Shown here one piece after another: positions 13,462 through 20,117 of a DNA stretch of 20,117 nucleotides (positions are counted from its first letter, which is position 1; each line of letters opens with the position of its first letter). The position numbers and the translations under genes are program-made. The stretch spans positions 1 to 20,117 of the forward strand of contig CACZSO010000146.1 in assembly GCA_902783795.1 (NCBI GenBank), written 5' to 3'. This DNA is from an uncultured Eubacteriales bacterium. Its GTDB lineage: Bacteria; Bacillota; Clostridia; Lachnospirales; Lachnospiraceae. Below the pieces are notes generated by a model, which was given only the letters and a program-made list of their open reading frames with translations, searched no databases and was not told where the DNA came from.

Positions 13462-16263
13462 ATGATTCGTTTTGTTATTCGAAAAATGCTGAATAAAAAA
13501 TGGATGATGCTGTCTCTCCTTATCGGCAATATCCTTTTGATCAGTATAGCCGCATCGAATCCGATGTATACGGATGCGGTGCTGAAACGTACACTGGATT
13601 ACTCCCTGAGTAATTACATAGAGAACTCAAACCGTTATCCTTTCCTCATCAAGATGGTGAATTCCGGCTATGCCAGAGATTATAATAAGATCCGGGATAC
13701 GGAAAGGATGCTGGAAAATTCTGAAGAACAGATGGGGCTGCCGGTGAAGGAACTCATCTGCTATTACAGTACTCAGACTCTTTCGACCAGCTCCACTTTG
13801 GAGCGGAAGGACCGGAGAGATGACCTCAGCCTGGCTTTCCTTACGGATCTCTCAGAGCATGTGACCATGGTGGAGGGAACAGTGCCATCAAAGAAGCCGG
13901 ATGCCAATGGTGTGATCGATGTGGCGGTTTCGGAACGGTTCTACCAGGGATGGCATCTGCTGCTGGGTGAGGAGATCACCGTCAATAACTATACACAGCC
14001 AAACGGAGATCCCATCATCTTCCGGATCGGAGGCGTTTTCAAAGAAGATGATCTGAATGATCCTTACTGGGTGAACAGTGCCAGCTACTACAGTGTCTGT
14101 TTTATGGATCCTGACCTTTTCCGGAGCTGGTTCATGGCAGGCGGCAACAATGTATCTATCCAGAGCAGCTGGTATGTCCTGTATGATTACACAGATATAA
14201 GTATTGAAGATGTTCCCCGTATCAGGCAAATGCCGCAATACTTAAGTGATTATTTTAACGCGAGTTCCTTTATCAGGATCACGAATTATTATGATTCCAT
14301 CCTTGAGGAATATCAGAAGAGTGAAGCAAAGGTCCGGATCACCTTCATCGTGCTCCAGATCCCGGTCCTGGTGCTGCTGGCGGCCTTCATCTTCATGGTC
14401 TCCAACCAGCTTTTGGATATGGAAGAGGGTGAGATCTCAGTCATCAAGAGCCGCGGTGCATCCCGGGGCCAGATCATAGGTATCTATCTGATCCAGAGCC
14501 TGGTGACGGTGGGTGTTTCCCTGGTGATCGGCATACCATTGGCACTTTTCCTGGTGAGGATGCTGGGCGCCTCATCAGGCTTCCTGGAGTTCGTCTCCCG
14601 TAAAGCCATGGATGTATATCTGTCGAAAGAAGCCTGGACGTACGCCATCGCCGCAGCCCTGTTTTCTATTCTTACCATGGTCATTCCGGTGTTCCGCCAT
14701 TCACGGGTCAGCATCGTGAACCAGAAACAGAAACGGAATGTCCGGCGCCTGGAGCAGCCTCTGTGGCAGCGGCTGTTCCTGGATATCATCCTGCTGGGCG
14801 CCTCTATTTACGGACTTTTCACTTTCAATAACCAGAAAGAGATCCTGGCACAGGCGGTGCTGGAAGGAAAAGCACTGGATCCCATGCTGTTTGTCAGCTC
14901 CTCTCTGTTTATGGTAGGCGCGGGACTCTTCCTTCTGCGTGTGCTTCCTTATCTGATCCGTCTGATCTTCTGGATCTTCCGGAACAAATGGAGTCCGGCC
15001 CTTTATACTTCCTTTGTCAGAGTCATCCGGACCAGGAAGCAGCAGGGCTTCATCATGGCCTTTCTGGTCATGACCATAGCCCTGGGTGTGTTCGATGCTT
15101 CGGCCGCCCGGACCATTCACCGCAATGATGAGCGGTCACTGCAATATATGACCGGCGCAGACATCGTCGTGGAGGAAAAGTGGGAGGATAACTCACGGCT
15201 TCGGGAAGATAATCCGACCCTGCCGCTGGAATATTATGAACCTGACTATGGCCGGTATGCTTCACTGCAAGGGGCTGAGAGCGTTACAAAAGTCTATGTT
15301 TCCAAGACAGGCACGGTGGAACTGGGTACGGCAGCCAGTAAGCTGTACAATGTCCGGGTGATGGGTATCAATACCCAGGAATTCGGACATACCGCCTGGT
15401 TTGATCCTGAACTGATATCTCCCCACTGGTATAATTATCTGAATGCCATGGCACAGCGTTCAGATGCTGTATTAGTATCCTCGAATTTCAAACAGTATGG
15501 ATTCAAAATTAATGACGTGATCTACTATAAAGGCGGAGATCAGAACCTGATCAAAGGCGTTATTTATGGATTCGTGGATTACTGGCCCAGTTATGCTTTA
15601 TCTGATTACCGGAAAGGTACGGATGGCGTTTATGTAGAGCAGGAAAACTTCCTGGTCGTGGGTAATCTGAATGAACAGCAGAAGAGATGGGGCATCCTGC
15701 CTTACCAGATCTGGATCAAAAACAAAAAAGACAGCAGTTATATCTATGACTTTATTCGGGAAAAAAATCCGCCGCTGAAATCTTTCAAAGATCTTAGTGA
15801 AGAGTTGATAGCCCATACGAATGACGCAGTCATGCAGGGTACTTACGGGACATTGACGGTGGGCTGGATCGTGGCTATGGTGGTCTGTTCAGTAGGCTTC
15901 CTGATCTACTGGATCCTGTCTATCCGCTCCCGGGAGCTGCAGTTCGGTATTTTCCGGGCCATGGGTATGTCCATGAGGGAGATCATAAGCATGCTCCTGA
16001 ACGAACAGCTGTGGATCAGTTTTGTATCCATAGCTACAGGTGCGTTTGTAGGCTGGCTTACCTCGAAACTCTTCATGCCGCTGATCCAGATCGCATACTC
16101 CTCTTCAGAAAGTGCATTGCCGCTGGAAGTGGTCTCCTTAGCCACTGATAATCTGCGTCTCGGGATCGTGGTAGGCCTGATCGTAGCCGTGTGCATAGCC
16201 ATCCTGATCTGGATCATCAGGAAGATGAAGATCGCCCAGGCGCTGAAGCTCGGGGAGGACTGA
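13462..16263 (+). CDS. ABC transporter permease, double FtsX/MacB-like (933 residues)
   Basis: This large integral membrane protein probably has ten transmembrane helices: about 14-34, 293-315, 341-365, 394-413, 439-457, 476-496, 530-548, 801-820, 850-870 and 899-919. Two large outer domains (about 35-292 and 549-800) each follow a membrane helix, as in mechanotransmission-type (type VII) ABC permeases. FtsX-like segments after each are EEGEISVIKSRGASRGQIIGIYL and RELQFGIFRAMGMSMREIISMLL; both contain the short cytosolic coupling helix that docks on the ATPase. The double FtsX plan means one chain supplies both membrane halves. ATG 13462 follows GGAGG 12 bases after adaptor 3. It likely couples ATP hydrolysis in the cytosol to extracellular movement of adaptors; the substrate is unknown. 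Confidence 0.9.
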   Translation: MIRFVIRKMLNKKWMMLSLLIGNILLISIAASNPMYTDAVLKRTLDYSLSNYIENSNRYPFLIKMVNSGYARDYNKIRDTERMLENSEEQMGLPVKELICYYSTQTLSTSSTLERKDRRDDLSLAFLTDLSEHVTMVEGTVPSKKPDANGVIDVAVSERFYQGWHLLLGEEITVNNYTQPNGDPIIFRIGGVFKEDDLNDPYWVNSASYYSVCFMDPDLFRSWFMAGGNNVSIQSSWYVLYDYTDISIEDVPRIRQMPQYLSDYFNASSFIRITNYYDSILEEYQKSEAKVRITFIVLQIPVLVLLAAFIFMVSNQLLDMEEGEISVIKSRGASRGQIIGIYLIQSLVTVGVSLVIGIPLALFLVRMLGASSGFLEFVSRKAMDVYLSKEAWTYAIAAALFSILTMVIPVFRHSRVSIVNQKQKRNVRRLEQPLWQRLFLDIILLGASIYGLFTFNNQKEILAQAVLEGKALDPMLFVSSSLFMVGAGLFLLRVLPYLIRLIFWIFRNKWSPALYTSFVRVIRTRKQQGFIMAFLVMTIALGVFDASAARTIHRNDERSLQYMTGADIVVEEKWEDNSRLREDNPTLPLEYYEPDYGRYASLQGAESVTKVYVSKTGTVELGTAASKLYNVRVMGINTQEFGHTAWFDPELISPHWYNYLNAMAQRSDAVLVSSNFKQYGFKINDVIYYKGGDQNLIKGVIYGFVDYWPSYALSDYRKGTDGVYVEQENFLVVGNLNEQQKRWGILPYQIWIKNKKDSSYIYDFIREKNPPLKSFKDLSEELIAHTNDAVMQGTYGTLTVGWIVAMVVCSVGFLIYWILSIRSRELQFGIFRAMGMSMREIISMLLNEQLWISFVSIATGAFVGWLTSKLFMPLIQIAYSSSESALPLEVVSLATDNLRLGIVVGLIVAVCIAILIWIIRKMKIAQALKLGED

Positions 16264-16264
16264 T

Positions 16265-16951
16265 ATGGAAAATAATGATTATATTATCGTGACAAAAGGC
16301 ATCGGCCGCTCATTCCGGACTCAGGATGAAGATTTCTGGGCATTAAAAGAGATCGATATCGAAGTCCCCCGGGGAAAACTCACTATCCTGCGGGGACGGA
16401 GCGGTTCCGGAAAGACCACGCTGATGAATATCCTGGGAGCCCTGGATTATCCCACAGAAGGGACTGTATATTTCCAGGGTGAGGATCTGACAGCGATGTC
16501 TGAGGATAAGAGGACTAAACTGAGAAGGACCGATATCGGCTTCGTGTTCCAGTCCGTGGCCCTCATCCCCATCATGACAGCCCTGGAGAACGTAGAGTTT
16601 GCTTTGAGACTGACAAAATATGAGGGCGACAGAAAGCAGCGGGCTATGGAATGCCTGCATCTGGTAGGCTTGAGCGCCAGGGCAGACCATATGCCCCCTG
16701 AACTTTCCGGCGGTGAGCAGCAGCGTGTGGCCATCGCCCGGGCTATCGCCCATCGGCCGGAGGTACTGTTTGCCGATGAACCTACAGGCGCCCTGGATAC
16801 GGTCTCCGGCCTGACAGTGGTGAAGATCTTCCAGGAACTTACCAAACAGGAAGGCGTGACCATCGTCATGACGACGCATGACGTGGGCCTGATGGAGCTG
16901 GCTGACAGAGTTTATGAACTGGAAGGAGGGAGACTGACGCATGGCGAATGA
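16265..16951 (+). CDS. ABC transporter ATPase 1 (MacB/LolD type)
   Basis: The 228-residue nucleotide-binding protein has Walker A GRSGSGKT at 44-51, Q-loop in GFVFQSVALIP, signature LSGGEQQ at 147-153, Walker B VLFADEP at 167-173 and an H-loop histidine in TTHD near 205. All catalytic elements are intact. It belongs to the family serving MacB, LolCDE and FtsX-type permeases. Its ATG lies one base after the permease stop, and its end overlaps the second ATPase by 11 bases, so the three are made together. It probably pairs with ATPase 2 as a heterodimer under the two permease halves; a homodimer is possible. Confidence 0.95.
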   Translation: MENNDYIIVTKGIGRSFRTQDEDFWALKEIDIEVPRGKLTILRGRSGSGKTTLMNILGALDYPTEGTVYFQGEDLTAMSEDKRTKLRRTDIGFVFQSVALIPIMTALENVEFALRLTKYEGDRKQRAMECLHLVGLSARADHMPPELSGGEQQRVAIARAIAHRPEVLFADEPTGALDTVSGLTVVKIFQELTKQEGVTIVMTTHDVGLMELADRVYELEGGRLTHGE

Positions 16952-17924
16952 GAGTGCAAGAGAGAAAATGCTCGCTGAAAAGGAGCTGGAGAACGTCTTA
17001 AAACAGAATGCCATGCAGCAGGAGATCATCGGCCATGATAACGGGGAAGGGACCCCTATCATCATCTGCGATAACCTGGTGAAGATCTATAAGACGGAAG
17101 ACGTGGAGGTGCTGGCTTTACAGGGCCTGGACATCACCATTCACGAAGGTGAACTGATGGCCATTATCGGTAATTCCGGCTCCGGAAAATCCACGTTTCT
17201 CAATATGATCGGCGGACTGGACCGGCCTTCTGCCGGAAGACTGATCGTGGACGGCAAAGATCTGTTCAAGCTTTCGGAAAAGGAGCTGGTGGATTATAAA
17301 CGGAGCACCGTAGGTTTTGTCTGGCAGAATAACGCCCGGAACCTGCTTCCCTATATGACTGCCTGGCAGAATGTGGAAATGCCCATGATGTTCGAGGGCA
17401 GCGCGAGGAAAGAACGTGCTTTGGAGCTTTTGGAACTGGTGGGACTTTCTCACCGCCGTAATTCAAAGCTTTCCCAACTCTCCGGAGGTGAGCAGCAGCG
17501 TATCGCCATCGCGATCGCATTGGCCAATGATCCGAAGATCCTTCTGGCGGATGAGCCCACCGGCGCTGTAGATATCAATACCGGCGCCTATATCCTGGAT
17601 GTGTTCCGGGAGATCAATAAAACAAAGAATACGACTATTATCATCGTGACCCATGACCGCCTGCTTTCACGGAAAGTGAACCGTGTGGCCGCCATCCGTG
17701 ACGGAAAGATCAGCTCGGAAATGATCATGAAGCAGAGCTATCAGGACCGGATGAATGAGATCACCGCCTTTACAGACGTAGATGAGGTGCAGGATGAGTT
17801 TGCCATCCTGGACCGTGTGGGCCGTGTCCAGCTGCCGCATGACATGCTGGAGAAAGTGGGCATCGAGGGTAATAAGGTCAAGATGGAACTGGAAGGCGAG
17901 AAGATAGTCATCAGCAGGCCTTGA
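16941..17924 (+). CDS. ABC transporter ATPase 2 (MacB/LolD type) with C-terminal AbrB/SpoVT-like domain
   Basis: The 327-residue protein has a charged N-terminal extension of about 36 residues and then a complete ABC domain: Walker A GNSGSGKS at 77-84, signature LSGGEQQ at 180-186, Walker B ILLADEP at 200-206 and H-loop H238. The helix after the signature reads IAIAIALA where ATPase 1 has VAIARAIA. After an acidic linker (about 265-285), residues 286-327 read as a swapped-hairpin AbrB/SpoVT fold: AILDRVGRVQLP, then MLEKVGI, then VKMELEGEKIVISRP. D291, G294, R295, P299 and G307 sit where that family keeps them. The tail is continuous in frame with no internal start site. It could dimerise the ATPase or bind DNA; I favour dimerisation or regulation. 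ATG 16941 follows GGAAGGAGGGAG. Confidence 0.93.
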   Translation: MANESAREKMLAEKELENVLKQNAMQQEIIGHDNGEGTPIIICDNLVKIYKTEDVEVLALQGLDITIHEGELMAIIGNSGSGKSTFLNMIGGLDRPSAGRLIVDGKDLFKLSEKELVDYKRSTVGFVWQNNARNLLPYMTAWQNVEMPMMFEGSARKERALELLELVGLSHRRNSKLSQLSGGEQQRIAIAIALANDPKILLADEPTGAVDINTGAYILDVFREINKTKNTTIIIVTHDRLLSRKVNRVAAIRDGKISSEMIMKQSYQDRMNEITAFTDVDEVQDEFAILDRVGRVQLPHDMLEKVGIEGNKVKMELEGEKIVISRP

Positions 17925-17958
17925 TACACTTATCTTATACTAAGTTCAGGAGCAGCTT

Positions 17959-18894
17959 ATGGGAATCGTGGTGATCGGGGCTGTCTTTGTGGATATTAAA
18001 GGCTATCCCACAAATACATATATTCCTGCCGGCAGAAATGAAGGCAGGGTAGAAGAAGTGCATGGCGGTGTCAGCCGCAATGTCTGTGAAGATATCGCCA
18101 ATGTAGAATTGAGGCCCACTTTTGTGAGTCTGGTGGATGAGTCCGGCATGGGGGATGATGTGATCCGGCGGCTTCAGCAGCATAAGGTGAACACCTCCTT
18201 TATCCGCCGCACACCGGACGGACTGGGCACTTGGCTGGCTGTCTTCGACCATACTGGCGATGTGGTGGGTTCCATTTCAAAACGGCCGGACCTTAAGCCC
18301 ATCGGGGATATCCTTGATGAGTGCGGTGATGAGATCTTCTGCCATGCGGACAGTGTGATCTTCGAGATCGACATTGACCGGGAGATCGTAAAAAAGATCT
18401 TTTTCTATGCGGAAAAGTATCAGCTGCCGGTGTTTGCCCTGGTCTCCAATATGACCATTGCCCTGGAGCGGAGAAGCAGCCTGATGAAGACGGACTGCTT
18501 TGTGTGCAACATCCAGGAAGCCGGCATGCTCTTTTCGGAAAGCTATGAAGGCAAGACCACACAAGAACTGGAAAGCATTCTGGCTGACCGGGTGAAACAG
18601 GCCCAGATCCCCCGGATGGTGGTGACCATGGGCGGTGACGGCGCTGTCTATGTGGACAGTGACGGAGTGTCTGGGTTCTGTCCTGCACGGCGGGTGTCTG
18701 TGGTGGATACCACTGGCGCGGGAGATGCGTTTTTTGCAGGTGTCGCCGTAGGCCTGACTTATAAAAAGACATTGGCGGAAGCCTGTGAGATCGGGACCCG
18801 GCTGGCAGCGGCCACTATCTGCACTACGGAGAATGTATGTCCCCGGTTCCAGCCGGAAGAATTCAGACTGAAAGTGTCAAACCAGGAAAATTAA
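17959..18894 (+). CDS. PfkB/ribokinase-family carbohydrate or nucleoside kinase
   Basis: The 311-residue kinase has the PfkB C-terminal signature DTTGAGDAFFAG with catalytic base D256 and the anion hole GAGD (253-256). The N-terminal signature is HGGVSRNVCEDIAN, in the style of pseudouridine- and nucleoside-type PfkB kinases (GG-x-x-RN). VVTMGGDGAVYV is the usual core strand. The start MGIVVIGAVFVDIKG is typical, and AGGAGC lies just upstream of ATG 17959. It begins 34 bases after the ATPase with no terminator, so it may share the transcript, though a functional link to efflux is not evident. No pseudouridine glycosidase gene is adjacent, so the substrate is left open. Confidence 0.9.
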   Translation: MGIVVIGAVFVDIKGYPTNTYIPAGRNEGRVEEVHGGVSRNVCEDIANVELRPTFVSLVDESGMGDDVIRRLQQHKVNTSFIRRTPDGLGTWLAVFDHTGDVVGSISKRPDLKPIGDILDECGDEIFCHADSVIFEIDIDREIVKKIFFYAEKYQLPVFALVSNMTIALERRSSLMKTDCFVCNIQEAGMLFSESYEGKTTQELESILADRVKQAQIPRMVVTMGGDGAVYVDSDGVSGFCPARRVSVVDTTGAGDAFFAGVAVGLTYKKTLAEACEIGTRLAAATICTTENVCPRFQPEEFRLKVSNQEN

Positions 18895-18921
18895 AAATGT
18901 ATATGGATCAGGAGTTTTAGT

Positions 18922-20117
18922 ATGGCTGATGAAAAGGAACTGCAGGCGGAAAGAGAAGCCTTGATGAAGAAAATGCTGGAGGATCTGAAAGCCTCATTTG
19001 AAGCATTGCCTTATCCTTTGCTATATACGGAGGATGAGGTGGATGTCTATGAAAAGATGCTCCCGGCGGAGGATGGCACCGGCCTCAGGACCATCTTCTA
19101 TATACCGAAAGAGAAGAAAGCCTATCCTGTGACGGTCCAGCGTTCCTGCTATCCCATGCAGGAGGGAATGTCACGGATCATTGCCATGGAATATGCCAGA
19201 CGCGGCTTTGGCTATGTGCTGCAGTTCTGCCGGGGCACCGGCGGATCAGAAGGCGTGTGGGAGCCGAATGTGAATGACCGCTCTGATGGCTTGTCGCTGC
19301 TAAACTGGCTGAACGATCAGGATTTCGTGGAAGTCATGGGTTATCAGGGCGCCAGCTATCTGGCCTTTACCGGCTGGATCATGGCCGATGCCGTGCCGGA
19401 AAAAGTCAAGGCCATGTATCTGACAGTCTACGGTACAGACCGGCATACCTCTGCTTATAAAGACGGCCTGTTCCGCCAGGATATCCTGACAGCCTGGGCC
19501 ATGGGCAATGCCGGCCGTGAGATCACAGCGGATTATCTGAAGAGCGCAGCTTACCGTCCCCAGATCCGGGTGGATGAGGCCATGTGGGGCGGCGAACTTT
19601 CCTGGTACCGTGACTGGATCTCTAACACTTCCCGGACCGATGAGTACTGGAAAGAAGGCCTGTGGAAGATGCTGCGGGAGATCCCTTCCAAGGTAAAGAT
19701 CCCCCTCTATATCGTGGAAGGCTGGTATGACCATCATCTGGGATCGGCGCTGAAAGGGTATGAGAGTCTCAACGAAGAGACGAAAGCTCATACGATCCTG
19801 AAGATCGGGCCATGGAACCACAGCTTCCAGCCGGCCATCACCGGACATCCGGAGCAGAAAAACGGCTTCAGCACTGGAAATGCCGATATGTTTAAATGGT
19901 TCTATGATATCCTCGTAAAGAGAGAAACACCAGAGAGAGAAGTGGACTGGTACATCATCGGCAGTGATACCTGGGAGACCTTCCCGGAGTATCCTGTAGT
20001 TACGGATAAGAGTTGTGAGTTTTATTTAGGCGCGGAAGGGACCTTGAAGGAAGCACCGGAAGATAACGGCAGCCGCACCTATACCTATGATCCGGAGGAT
20101 CCGGTCATGTCTCACGG
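18922..20117 (+). CDS. CocE/NonD-family alpha/beta hydrolase (X-Pro dipeptidyl-peptidase-like), 3' truncated by window
   Basis: The frame is open from ATG 18922 to the window end (398 codons). The motifs match the CocE/X-prolyl peptidase clan: RGTGGSEG at about 105-111, the nucleophile elbow GASYLAF with S145, the acid D270 in EGWYDHH, and H300 in IGPWNHS. The catalytic triad is therefore complete. Residues from about 325 enter the C-terminal jelly-roll domain, which is cut off. No signal peptide is present, so it is probably cytosolic. Members hydrolyse esters, amides or X-Pro peptides, and the substrate cannot be told here. An N-terminal charged helix (MADEKELQAEREALMKKM) precedes the fold. 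AGGAG seven bases before the ATG supports the start; it follows the kinase by 27 bases. Confidence 0.9.
   Translation, partial: MADEKELQAEREALMKKMLEDLKASFEALPYPLLYTEDEVDVYEKMLPAEDGTGLRTIFYIPKEKKAYPVTVQRSCYPMQEGMSRIIAMEYARRGFGYVLQFCRGTGGSEGVWEPNVNDRSDGLSLLNWLNDQDFVEVMGYQGASYLAFTGWIMADAVPEKVKAMYLTVYGTDRHTSAYKDGLFRQDILTAWAMGNAGREITADYLKSAAYRPQIRVDEAMWGGELSWYRDWISNTSRTDEYWKEGLWKMLREIPSKVKIPLYIVEGWYDHHLGSALKGYESLNEETKAHTILKIGPWNHSFQPAITGHPEQKNGFSTGNADMFKWFYDILVKRETPEREVDWYIIGSDTWETFPEYPVVTDKSCEFYLGAEGTLKEAPEDNGSRTYTYDPEDPVMSH

Noticed and set aside
16343..17065. A 240-codon minus-strand open frame
   Set aside because: It is antisense to the first ATPase and the start of the second. It is a by-product of codon bias and has no family motif.
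17793..17924. Separate small AbrB-like gene after ATPase 2
   Set aside because: The segment is continuous in frame with the ATPase, has no stop before it and no start codon with a ribosome site of its own.
17925..17958. Promoter for the PfkB kinase
   Set aside because: TATACT-like and TTGATA-like strings are present but only nine bases apart, too close to act together as a sigma-A promoter.
17959..18894. Assignment of the PfkB kinase as the missing homoserine kinase or as phosphofructokinase
   Set aside because: Homoserine kinases are GHMP or other folds, not PfkB, and the N-terminal GGVSRN motif is closer to nucleoside/pseudouridine-type kinases than to 1-phosphofructokinase.
19300..19848. 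A 182-codon minus-strand open frame near the right edge
   Set aside because: The plus strand here encodes the CocE-type hydrolase with a full catalytic triad; the antisense frame shows no domain and no ribosome site.

Overview
The window looks like a chromosomal segment from a Gram-positive anaerobe of the class Clostridia, most likely a Lachnospiraceae-type gut bacterium. This is inferred from purine-rich Shine-Dalgarno sites before nearly every gene, roughly balanced base composition, closely packed operons with ATGA overlaps, lipoprotein-type efflux adaptors and the flavour of the protein sequences. I see no rRNA, tRNA, CRISPR array, insertion sequence or phage gene.

Layout: (1) 1-2859, plus strand, a sugar-nucleotide operon: the last codons of an unknown gene, a VioA/FdtB-like DegT-family aminotransferase, dTDP-glucose 4,6-dehydratase (RmlB), and an AraD-type class II aldolase/epimerase. 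The aminotransferase appears to have lost about 35 core residues in frame. (2) 2866-4769: a perfect hairpin, a stand-alone Sfp-type phosphopantetheinyl transferase, and a pair of half-size chromate-transporter (CHR) proteins closed by a bidirectional terminator. (3) 4784-9981: the aspartate-to-threonine block. thrC is on the minus strand, divergent from hom-lysC-asd on the plus strand. The two promoters overlap in a 147-bp intergenic region. Homoserine kinase (thrB) is absent here. (4) 10047-17924: a six-gene efflux operon behind a good extended -10 promoter. It encodes three consecutive, divergent HlyD/RND-type adaptors (two lipoproteins and one Sec-exported protein), a 933-residue ABC permease with two FtsX-like halves, and two MacB/LolD-type ATPases. 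The second ATPase ends in a 42-residue segment that reads as an AbrB/SpoVT swapped-hairpin domain. (5) 17959-20117: a PfkB-family sugar/nucleoside kinase and the first 398 codons of a CocE/NonD-type alpha/beta hydrolase that runs off the window.

How the parts work together: lysC, asd, hom and thrC supply four of the five steps from aspartate to threonine. The efflux operon plausibly forms one envelope complex, with one ATPase per permease half and a mixed ring or stalk of adaptors outside the membrane. The strongest candidates for something under-described are this three-adaptor, double-permease, two-ATPase exporter with its AbrB-tailed ATPase, and the internally deleted aminotransferase.
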